DNA of 5,054 nucleotides from an uncultured Bacteroidales bacterium (GTDB taxonomy: Bacteria; Bacteroidota; Bacteroidia; Bacteroidales; Tenuifilaceae): contig CALGIR010000233.1 of the NCBI GenBank assembly GCA_937915475.1, positions 1 to 5,054 of the forward strand, given 5' to 3'. Numbering within the stretch: the first letter of the stretch is position 1; every line of letters starts with the position of its first letter. The translations under genes were made by a program, and so were the position numbers. Under the pieces are notes generated by a model. The model worked only from the letters and a program-made list of their open reading frames with translations, was not told where the DNA came from and made no database searches. Shown in pieces: positions 1-5,054 of this stretch.

Positions 1-1092
1 TCGTGGGGACAAGCTTTTGGGGTTGAGCGAACAGTTTTCGATAGTATAGTTACAAGGCATCAGGATAGCGTTGGTGCTGAGATTAAAGACTTTTTCGACC
101 CCAAGCAGATGCGCGAAATTGCAATGGAATACAAAGAGCTACTCACAAAGCGCAAAGTTCCATTGTACGACGACATTTACGAGCAGCTTTTTGCTGCAAT
201 AAATATTGTTTTCGATAGCTGGGACGGAGCAAGGGCTCAGCTCTATCGCAAACATTTACAGATTGCCGATGAGTGGGGAACTGCTGTAATTATTCAGTGC
301 ATGGTTCTGGGGAATATTCATCGTTCGTCTGGAACGGGTGTGGTTTTTACCTACGATGCTGCCACTGAAAATCCTGGGTTGAGATTAAACGGCGATTACT
401 CGCTATTAAGTCAGGGCGATGATGTGGTAGGAGGGATAACCAACGTGCTGCCAATTTCTGAGCATCAGAGAAAGGGCAAAAAAGGGGATAAAAACAAATC
501 GCTACAGACAGAGTTGCCAAGAATATACCAGCGGCTGTTTAAACTTGCCGAAAGACTGGTGAACGAGCTGCATTTTGGTCATCAGGAAATTGAGTTCACT
601 TTTGAGTCGGACAACCCCTACGATTTGTATGTTTTGCAAACCCGCGACCAGCAGATTTATAAGCCAGAAGTGAAAATTATGTACCAAGCGCTTCCTGCAA
701 GAACAAAACTATTGGGCAAGGGAATTCCCATTGGAGCATCAATACTGAATGGCGTAATTGTTTTCGACCTAAAAGATTTGGCAAAGCAAAAGGAGTTAAA
801 CCCCGAAGGTAAATTTATTTATGTTAGTTCTGATACCACACCCGACGACCTCCCAATTATTTTTGAATGTGATGGTCTAATTACTTCGCGCGGAGGGGCA
901 ACCTCCCATGCGGCAGTTACTGCTGGGCGGCTTGGGAAAATTTGCATTGTAAACTGTAGCGATATGGTTGTTTTGAGCCATAAAAAGGCATGCATCTTTG
1001 GTAAACTCAATTTAACTTCGGGCGATGCCATTTCGGTTGATGCGCATACAGGTAGTATTTATTCAGGTCATTACGAACTACAATATGGTTAG
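1..1092 (+). CDS. PPDK-like protein, 3' part: ATP-grasp end plus phosphohistidine domain, no PEP/pyruvate barrel
   Basis: The reading frame is open from the first base, so this is the C-terminal 363 residues of a longer protein; the Met codon at 109 is internal. Visible residues 1-215 match the end of the PPDK ATP-grasp domain: EWGTAV (91-96), SGTGVVFT (110-117), and IEFT then LYVLQTR (197-215), with E198, Q213 and R215 at the nucleotide-site positions. Residues about 230-355 are the swivelling phosphohistidine domain, with GGATSHAAV and the predicted phosphorylated His303 (codon 907-909), then a GDAISVDAHTG motif. In PPDK, ATP phosphorylates this His, which passes the phosphate to pyruvate in a C-terminal TIM barrel. 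Here the protein ends at Y-G-stop right after the His domain, so the barrel is missing, and the following 84 bp holds no remnant. The family assignment is firm. Whether it makes PEP, works with a separate barrel protein or phosphorylates something else is unknown. A PEP synthase or rifampin phosphotransferase relative is less likely, given the PPDK-type wording. Confidence 0.88.
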   Translation, partial: SWGQAFGVERTVFDSIVTRHQDSVGAEIKDFFDPKQMREIAMEYKELLTKRKVPLYDDIYEQLFAAINIVFDSWDGARAQLYRKHLQIADEWGTAVIIQCMVLGNIHRSSGTGVVFTYDAATENPGLRLNGDYSLLSQGDDVVGGITNVLPISEHQRKGKKGDKNKSLQTELPRIYQRLFKLAERLVNELHFGHQEIEFTFESDNPYDLYVLQTRDQQIYKPEVKIMYQALPARTKLLGKGIPIGASILNGVIVFDLKDLAKQKELNPEGKFIYVSSDTTPDDLPIIFECDGLITSRGGATSHAAVTAGRLGKICIVNCSDMVVLSHKKACIFGKLNLTSGDAISVDAHTGSIYSGHYELQYG

Positions 1093-1124
1093 AAAGAAGT
1101 GCGCTTTAGTGTTTTTAGACACTC

Positions 1125-1158
1125 TTTGGCTATTATAAGTTTCATAATGCTAATTTTG
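1125..1158 (+). promoter_or_regulatory. Candidate Bacteroidota promoter of the first gap gene
   Basis: TTTG at 1125-1128 and a perfect TAnnTTTG (TAATTTTG) at 1151-1158 are separated by 22 nt. These match the -33 and -7 elements known for the primary sigma factor of Bacteroidota. Transcription would start near 1163-1166, leaving a leader of only about 12 nt before the ATG at 1177. There is no Shine-Dalgarno sequence, which is usual in the phylum. It implies that the gap gene is transcribed independently of the PPDK-like gene, though read-through is possible. The start site is an inference. Confidence 0.6.
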
Positions 1159-1177
1159 TAGCCTAAATAAGCTACAA
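1156..1177. repeat. 7-bp inverted repeat overlapping the -7 element and start codon of the first gap gene
   Basis: TTGTAGC (1156-1162) and GCTACAA (1171-1177) are perfect reverse complements separated by 8 nt. The left arm overlaps the end of the -7 element and the right arm ends in the A of the ATG. If transcription starts near 1163-1166 the left arm is not in the mRNA, so a DNA-binding operator is more plausible than an RNA hairpin. Its role is inferred from position only. Confidence 0.45.
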
Positions 1178-2193
1178 TGAATAAGGTAAGAATTGGGATT
1201 AACGGCTTTGGACGGATTGGTAAGATGTTCTTCCGATTATTGGCTCACCACCCAGAAATTGAGTTGGTTGGCATCAATGACCTGATGGACGATGAAATGC
1301 TTCTCTATCTTCTAAAGTACGATACTGTTCATGGGAAATTCACAAAAGAGGTAAGGGTTGCTGATAACAAATTGCATATAAACGGCCTTCAGGTACATAT
1401 TGGGCACTACGAAAATCCTTCGCAAATACCCTGGAAAGAATGGGATGTTGATATTGTTGTTGAGTCGTCGGGTCATTTTACCACACGCGAAAGTCTGCAG
1501 CAGCATATTGATGCAGGTGCAAAGCGGGTAATCCTTTCGAGCCCAACATCCGATGCGCTCGATTTTACAGTGGTGATAGGGGTAAACGAAGATAAATTGC
1601 TCCCTAAGCATAAAATAATTTCCAATGCCAGCTGTACCGCCAACTGCGTTGCACCAGTCTTGAACTTGTTGAACAAGGAGATTGGCATTGAATCAGCATT
1701 CCTAAATACGGTTCATCCTTACACCAATAATCAGCGCATAATCGATTCACCTCATCATGATTTTCGCAGGTCGCGTGCTTCGGCCAACAATATTATCCCA
1801 ACTTCAACCAGTGCAATTGGTGCCATACATACCATTATTCCTGAGTTAAAGAATAAGTTTAACGGAATATCAACCCGCGTGCCCATTGTTTGTGGTGCAC
1901 TTTCGGAGCTGGTTATTACTTTTCCTGAGAAAGTTACTGAAGAGTCGATAAATAGTCTTTTAATGAAGTATGCACAAGGTAGCATGAGCAATATTCTTAA
2001 ATATGCAACCGACCCAATTGTTTCGAGCGATGTAATTGGCAGCGAATACTCCTGCATTTTCGATTCGTTGGCCACTAAAGTTGTGAGTAACAACACTGCT
2101 CAGCTTATCCTTTGGTACGACAATGAGATTGGCTACTCCAATAGGCTGGTTGACCTTGTTCTGATTATGGCAAACCAAATGGGTTTAGCGTAG
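1177..2193 (+). CDS. gap: Glyceraldehyde-3-phosphate dehydrogenase, type I, divergent at the phosphate-binding sites
   Basis: This cytosolic glycolytic/gluconeogenic enzyme interconverts glyceraldehyde-3-phosphate and 1,3-bisphosphoglycerate using NAD(P). At 338 residues it has the usual family length. The N-terminal Rossmann domain starts with INGFGRIG (8-15); D35 in GINDL is the acidic residue typical of NAD preference, and P192 in DSPH supports this. Catalytic Cys153 lies in SNASCTANC, the base His180 in TVHPYTN, the substrate-phosphate Arg234 in STRVP, and the cofactor Asn316 in WYDNEIGYS. Several residues differ from the canonical family: SCTTNC is SCTANC, TNDQ is TNNQ (N185), STGAAKA is STSAIGA (Ser212 replacing the glycine of the inorganic-phosphate site), and WYDNEWGYS has Ile318. 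It looks like an active GAPDH but possibly with changed kinetics or substrate. The pattern does not match erythrose-4-phosphate dehydrogenase. The start is set by the Rossmann motif immediately after it; an own promoter lies upstream and a second GAPDH-family gene follows after 87 bp. Confidence 0.93.
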   Translation: MNKVRIGINGFGRIGKMFFRLLAHHPEIELVGINDLMDDEMLLYLLKYDTVHGKFTKEVRVADNKLHINGLQVHIGHYENPSQIPWKEWDVDIVVESSGHFTTRESLQQHIDAGAKRVILSSPTSDALDFTVVIGVNEDKLLPKHKIISNASCTANCVAPVLNLLNKEIGIESAFLNTVHPYTNNQRIIDSPHHDFRRSRASANNIIPTSTSAIGAIHTIIPELKNKFNGISTRVPIVCGALSELVITFPEKVTEESINSLLMKYAQGSMSNILKYATDPIVSSDVIGSEYSCIFDSLATKVVSNNTAQLILWYDNEIGYSNRLVDLVLIMANQMGLA

Positions 2194-2194
2194 C

Positions 2195-2228
2195 TTTGTG
2201 ATGTTAATTAACATCCAACAAATTTTTG
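2195..2228 (+). promoter_or_regulatory. Candidate Bacteroidota promoter of the second gap gene
   Basis: TTTG at 2195-2198 and AATTTTTG at 2221-2228 (7 of 8 with TAnnTTTG) are separated by 22 nt, the same spacing as the promoter of the first gap gene. The predicted start near 2233-2236 would give a leader of about 45 nt. The run AAGGTGGA near 2243-2250 resembles a ribosome-binding site but lies about 30 nt before the ATG, too far to act as one. The match is imperfect, so confidence is moderate. Confidence 0.45.
2200..2215. repeat. Perfect 16-bp palindrome between the two gap genes, possible operator
   Basis: GATGTTAATTAACATC reads identically on both strands with no central gap. It starts 7 bp after the stop codon of the first gap gene and lies entirely inside the spacer between the putative -33 and -7 elements of the second, where a bound dimeric regulator would block RNA polymerase. 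As RNA it could form only a weak AT-rich stem (6 bp with an AAUU loop). Five T residues at 2223-2227 follow after a 7-nt gap, so a role as a poor terminator for the first gene cannot be excluded. Confidence 0.55.
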
Positions 2229-2280
2229 ATGCTGCAAAAAAAAGGTGGATATTTAAGTATAAATCTAATCCTCAAAAATA

Positions 2281-3534
2281 ATGGAGCCTGTAGTGAAAGG
2301 AAAAAATTACCTTGGAATCAATAGTTTAGGCCGAATAGGCAAGCTAATGCTTTGGAATCAATTGGTTAGCCGAGATTTCGATGGCGTTGTGGTAAACCTA
2401 GGTCGCGAAGTTGGTAAAAAGCCCGAAGATGTAATTTGTGCCCTTGAGACGGATACATCCTACGGCCGACTTGAGCATTTTCTGTATGGTCACTCTGGTA
2501 AAAAAGTGCAATTTAAAATTGTAGATGCCGAAAACTTTGTTTTCGATATCGATGGGATGTACGTTAAGGTACTTACCAAGGAGCGCAACCCTAAGAATAT
2601 CCCTTGGGCTAAGGAAGGGGTACAGATTGTGGTTGATTGTACAGGCCAATTCCTCGACCCAACAGCAGATATCGACTCAGCAAGAGGAAGCCTTAGAGGT
2701 CACTTAATGGGAGGTGCAAAAAAGGTGATTGCATCAGCGCCCTTCAAGATTAAGGACTCAGCGAAAAAAATGCCCGACGATAGTTTAATGATGGTATATG
2801 GCATTAACCATATGAATTTTGACCCACTTAAGCATCATGTTATTTCAGCAGCAAGTTGCACTACAACTGGTTTAGCACATATGATTAAGCCTTTAATAGA
2901 GAATAAGGAAACCTCAAACATCCTTACGGCTTCAATGTCAACAGTGCATGCTTCAACTAACACACAATCGGTGCTCGATACAATACCAAGTATGGGAACA
3001 TCCGATTTACGTAAAACCCGGTCCGTACTTAATAATATTATACTTTCAACCACTGGTGCGGCCAAAGCACTCGATTCGATTATCCCTGAAATTCAGGAAA
3101 TTGGTTTCATGGCCGATTCGGTTCGAATTCCCACTAGCACCGTATCGCTTATTACACTCAATTTAACATTTTATAGCGAGATTGATCCGAAGGGTAACCC
3201 AACCATTAACCGAAGTCTTATTAACAATATCTACAGAGATGCAGCAGCAGGCGCACAGCGCGACATGGTGATTTTTTCTGAAAGGCAAAATGTGTCTTCG
3301 GATTTAATTGGCTACAGAGCTGCCGCAGTTATTGAGGGTCACGAAACGCATACCCGTACGGGTTTCATTAAATTGCCCGTTGAAGCTCTAGCCAAATATG
3401 GGGTGCAGGCAGATAGTGCGATAAATATCCCTGTTACCCACCTAAAGGTTTTTGGCTGGTACGATAACGAGTATGGCAGCTACGTGAACTTTCTCACAAG
3501 GCTAGTGTGCCATGTAAATGCATCGCTTAGGTAA
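2281..3534 (+). CDS. gap: Divergent long GAPDH-family dehydrogenase (417 residues)
   Basis: This is a GAPDH homologue about 80 residues longer than typical type I enzymes and only distantly similar to the preceding gene. The Rossmann motif is INSLGRIG (13-20) instead of INGFGRIG. Catalytic Cys193 is in SAASCTTTGLAH, base His223 in STVHASTN, the phosphate-site T258-G259 in STTGAAKA, Arg282 in SVRIP and cofactor Asn396 in WYDNEYGSY, so the catalytic core is kept. The residues that select NAD are changed: the usual N-D pair is N39-L40-G41-R42, with no acidic residue and a nearby arginine, which could accept the 2'-phosphate of NADP (inference). Extra sequence lies at about 40-80 and 125-165, and at 345-385 after SSDLIG. 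The start is supported by the Rossmann motif a few residues downstream. Candidate promoter and palindrome lie upstream, a terminator-like hairpin at the stop. It may be an NADP-linked or gluconeogenic GAPDH, or act on another phospho-aldehyde; family membership is secure, the exact role is not. Confidence 0.88.
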   Translation: MEPVVKGKNYLGINSLGRIGKLMLWNQLVSRDFDGVVVNLGREVGKKPEDVICALETDTSYGRLEHFLYGHSGKKVQFKIVDAENFVFDIDGMYVKVLTKERNPKNIPWAKEGVQIVVDCTGQFLDPTADIDSARGSLRGHLMGGAKKVIASAPFKIKDSAKKMPDDSLMMVYGINHMNFDPLKHHVISAASCTTTGLAHMIKPLIENKETSNILTASMSTVHASTNTQSVLDTIPSMGTSDLRKTRSVLNNIILSTTGAAKALDSIIPEIQEIGFMADSVRIPTSTVSLITLNLTFYSEIDPKGNPTINRSLINNIYRDAAAGAQRDMVIFSERQNVSSDLIGYRAAAVIEGHETHTRTGFIKLPVEALAKYGVQADSAINIPVTHLKVFGWYDNEYGSYVNFLTRLVCHVNASLR

Positions 3535-3574
3535 ATCGCCTTTCGATACTGAAAACCATAGGTTTACCTTTTTT
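3529..3574 (+). terminator. Probable intrinsic terminator of the second gap gene
   Basis: AGGTAAATC (3529-3537, containing the stop codon) pairs with GGTTTACCT (3561-3569) as a 9-bp stem including one G-T pair, with a 23-nt loop. It runs straight into a T tract ending at 3574. A smaller alternative hairpin, AAACC-ATA-GGTTT (3553-3565), is also possible and shares the right arm. The long loop and modest GC content reduce confidence. Confidence 0.5.
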
Positions 3575-3597
3575 GAAACTTAGGATAATTTCCCTTA

Positions 3598-3672
3598 AAT
3601 TCATTCTAAGTCAAAATTCATTTAATTTCACCCTATTGCTTGTTCCAACCCCAAAAGGGGTTTTAATTCATT
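3598..3672 (+). repeat. Three direct copies of AATTCATT upstream of glyS
   Basis: Identical octamers occur at 3598-3605, 3615-3622 and 3665-3672, with looser relatives AATTTCA near 3624 and AATTCCA at 3674-3680. Start-to-start spacings are 17 and 50 nt. The same stretch contains an imperfect inverted repeat, ACTTAGGA (3578-3585) with TTCTAAGT (3604-3611). The composition is very AT-rich, so part of this may be chance; a binding-site array is possible but unproven. Confidence 0.35.
3647..3664 (+). terminator. GC-rich hairpin with T run before glyS: terminator-like or operator
   Basis: AACCCC (3647-3652) and GGGGTT (3657-3662) form a 6-bp stem with an AAAA loop, followed by TTTTAATT (the stem's last two T plus two more). 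It stands out as the only GC block in a very AT-rich gap. It may be a second terminator protecting glyS from read-through. It also overlaps the place where a -33 element for glyS would be expected, so it could be a regulator site. Confidence 0.45.
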
Positions 3673-3681
3673 AAATTCCAC

Positions 3682-3689
3682 TATTTTTG
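3682..3689 (+). promoter_or_regulatory. Candidate -7 element of the glyS promoter
   Basis: TATTTTTG is a perfect TAnnTTTG match, and both this site and the first gap promoter continue as GTAG. No good TTTG lies at the expected distance upstream; the best is TTTT at 3661-3664. A start near 3694-3697 would give a leader of about 40 nt. No Shine-Dalgarno sequence precedes the ATG at 3735. Confidence 0.5.
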
Positions 3690-3734
3690 TAGATGTTTTT
3701 ACTTAATTGGATATTAATATAATGCGATTTTCAA

Positions 3735-5054
3735 ATGACTCAAGAAGAACTTTTTAAAAAACTGATTGCGCACAGCAAGGAGTATGGATTTGTTTTCCAG
3801 AGTAGCGAGATTTACGATGGCCTTAGCGCAGTTTACGATTACGGACAGAATGGTGTTGAATTAAAGAATAATATTCGTCAGTATTGGTGGGAAGCAATGA
3901 CTCGCCTAAACGAGAACATTGTGGGCATCGACTCGGCTATATTTATGCACCCTAAGGTTTGGACCGCCTCGGGTCATGTTGGGGCTTTTAGCGATCCCCT
4001 TATTGATAATAAGGATAGCAAAAAGCGATACCGTGCCGATGTGCTAATTGAGGAGTGGATAGAAAAGCAGAGCGACAGAATATCAAAAGAGGTAACCAAG
4101 GCAAAAAAACGCTTTGGCGACAGCTTCGATGAGGCAATGTTTATAAAAACTAATCCTAGAGTTCTCGAAACACAGGAGAAGATAGATACTGTGAACAACC
4201 GCATGGTTACATCATTGGAAAAAAATGATTTAGCCGAGGTTAAAAAAATTATTGAGGATTGCGAGATTGCTTGCCCCGTATCGGGAACGCGTAACTGGAC
4301 TGAAGTTCGGCATTTTAACTTGATGTTTGATACCAAGATGGGTTCCGTTAGCGACGATGCAAATGTGATATACCTTCGACCTGAAACCGCACAGGGCATT
4401 TTTGTTAACTACTTGAACGTGCAAAAATCGGGCCGCATGAAACTCCCTTTCGGTATTGCCCAAATTGGTAAAGCTTTCCGTAACGAAATTGTGGCACGCC
4501 AGTTCGTTTTCCGTATGCGTGAGTTTGAGCAGATGGAGATGCAGTTCTTTGTTCGTCCTGGCGAGGAGTTGGAGTGGTTTGAGTTTTGGAAAGAGAAACG
4601 CATGCGTTGGCACACGGCCCTTGGGTTTGGAGACGATAATTATCGTTTTCACGAGCACGCTAAGCTAGCTCATTACGCTAATGCCGCCTTCGATATTGAG
4701 TATAAATTTCCATTCGGTTTTAAAGAGGTTGAGGGTATCCATTCTCGTACCGATTTCGATTTGGCTAGTCACCAAAAACTTTCGGGTAAGAAATTGCAGT
4801 ACTTTGATTCCGAGATAAACAAAAACTATGTTCCCTATGTGGTTGAAACCTCAATAGGATTAGACCGTACTTTTTTGATGGTTTTGTCGGCGGCATACAC
4901 CGAGGAGAAAATTACTAGGGACAATGGTAGTGTTGATGAGCGTGTTGTGCTCCGAATTCCCCCTGCCCTTGCGCCGATTAAATTGGGCGTTTTCCCTTTG
5001 GTTAATAAGGATGGTTTGCCCGATAAAGCTCGCCAGATAATGGAAGACAGATCG
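3735..5054 (+). CDS. glyS: Glycyl-tRNA synthetase, single-chain alpha2 class II type, 3' end outside window
   Basis: This cytosolic enzyme charges tRNA-Gly with glycine using ATP. The frame is open from the ATG at 3735 to the window end, giving 440 residues; family members are about 500, so roughly the last 70 are missing. The N-terminus has SSEIYDGLSAVYDYG (23-37) and SGHVGAFSDP (79-88), typical of the eukaryote/archaea-like homodimeric GlyRS rather than the alpha2beta2 GlyQ/GlyS type. Residues about 90-185 are a charged, largely helical insertion. RPETAQG (215-221) lines the active site, FRNE (248-251) is class II motif 2 with its ATP-binding Arg249, and ETSIGLDRTF (371-380) is motif 3 with Arg378. 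From about 406 (VLRIPPALAPIKLGVFPL) the anticodon-binding domain begins. The start fits the family N-terminus. An ATG at 3722 is out of frame and yields only 11 codons. Its 200-bp upstream gap with terminators and own -7 element indicates transcription separate from the gap genes. Confidence 0.96.
   Translation, partial: MTQEELFKKLIAHSKEYGFVFQSSEIYDGLSAVYDYGQNGVELKNNIRQYWWEAMTRLNENIVGIDSAIFMHPKVWTASGHVGAFSDPLIDNKDSKKRYRADVLIEEWIEKQSDRISKEVTKAKKRFGDSFDEAMFIKTNPRVLETQEKIDTVNNRMVTSLEKNDLAEVKKIIEDCEIACPVSGTRNWTEVRHFNLMFDTKMGSVSDDANVIYLRPETAQGIFVNYLNVQKSGRMKLPFGIAQIGKAFRNEIVARQFVFRMREFEQMEMQFFVRPGEELEWFEFWKEKRMRWHTALGFGDDNYRFHEHAKLAHYANAAFDIEYKFPFGFKEVEGIHSRTDFDLASHQKLSGKKLQYFDSEINKNYVPYVVETSIGLDRTFLMVLSAAYTEEKITRDNGSVDERVVLRIPPALAPIKLGVFPLVNKDGLPDKARQIMEDRS

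Noticed and set aside
109..111. Met codon at 109 as the start of the PPDK-like gene
   Set aside because: The frame is open to base 1 and the upstream residues continue PPDK-like sequence, so this Met is internal.
1108..1123. AGTGT-TTTTAG-ACACT hairpin after the PPDK-like gene
   Set aside because: The stem is only 5 bp and no T tract follows; it also abuts the -33 element. Too weak to call a terminator.
1312..2178. Minus-strand open frames opposite the first gap gene
   Set aside because: They are entirely antisense to a conserved GAPDH, with no promoter or family signature.
1177..2193. First gap gene as erythrose-4-phosphate dehydrogenase (epd)
   Set aside because: It keeps the TVHxYTN and NIIPTST wording of GAPDH rather than the TIHSAMHD and IIPVDT wording of E4P dehydrogenases.
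2525..3166. Plus-strand overlapping small frames inside the second gap gene
   Set aside because: Out-of-frame shadows of a conserved coding region, with no initiation context or motif.
3575..3734. T-box type leader for glyS
   Set aside because: Gly T-boxes are a Firmicutes/Actinobacteria feature; no T-box core sequence or specifier stem is visible in this short leader.
3974..4658. Long minus-strand open frames (about 140 codons) opposite glyS
   Set aside because: They lie antisense to a clearly conserved synthetase, have no recognisable domain and low-complexity Ser/Leu-rich products; they are shadows of the coding strand.

Overview
The window most likely comes from a member of the Bacteroidota, probably Bacteroidales or a relative. 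Three things point there. The -7 promoter element TAnnTTTG appears upstream of genes, with a TTTG at the -33 position in two cases. Shine-Dalgarno sequences are absent before every start codon. The single-chain (alpha2) glycyl-tRNA synthetase has the DYGQNGVELKNN wording that I associate with this phylum. Base composition is moderately AT-rich and the intergenic regions are short and very AT-rich. Species cannot be assigned from the sequence alone.

All four genes lie on the + strand. (1) Positions 1-1092 hold the 3' part of a pyruvate phosphate dikinase (PPDK)-like gene: the end of the ATP-grasp domain plus the phosphohistidine swivelling domain. It stops exactly where the C-terminal PEP/pyruvate TIM barrel should begin. 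(2) Positions 1177-2193 encode a 338-residue GAPDH with the catalytic Cys/His pair but several unusual active-site substitutions. (3) Positions 2281-3534 encode a second, much more divergent GAPDH-family protein of 417 residues with altered cofactor-binding residues and insertions. (4) Positions 3735-5054 hold the first 440 residues of glycyl-tRNA synthetase, which runs off the window.

The three intergenic gaps (84, 87 and 200 bp) are rich in signals. Each gap gene has its own candidate Bacteroidota promoter with the same 22-nt spacer, and each promoter carries a different inverted repeat: one over the -7 element and start codon of the first, and a perfect 16-bp palindrome inside the spacer of the second. 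The second gap gene is followed by a terminator-like hairpin. The region before glyS has an AACCCC-AAAA-GGGGTT hairpin, three copies of AATTCATT and a perfect -7 element.

Functionally, the first three genes look like a triose-phosphate/pyruvate-phosphate branch of central carbon metabolism: two non-identical GAPDHs that may split cofactor or direction of flux, next to a PPDK-like protein lacking its PEP-forming domain. glyS is probably an unrelated, separately transcribed housekeeping neighbour. I see no mobile element, CRISPR array, tRNA or rRNA. The most interesting points are the truncated PPDK architecture, the tandem divergent GAPDH pair and the promoter-embedded palindromes.
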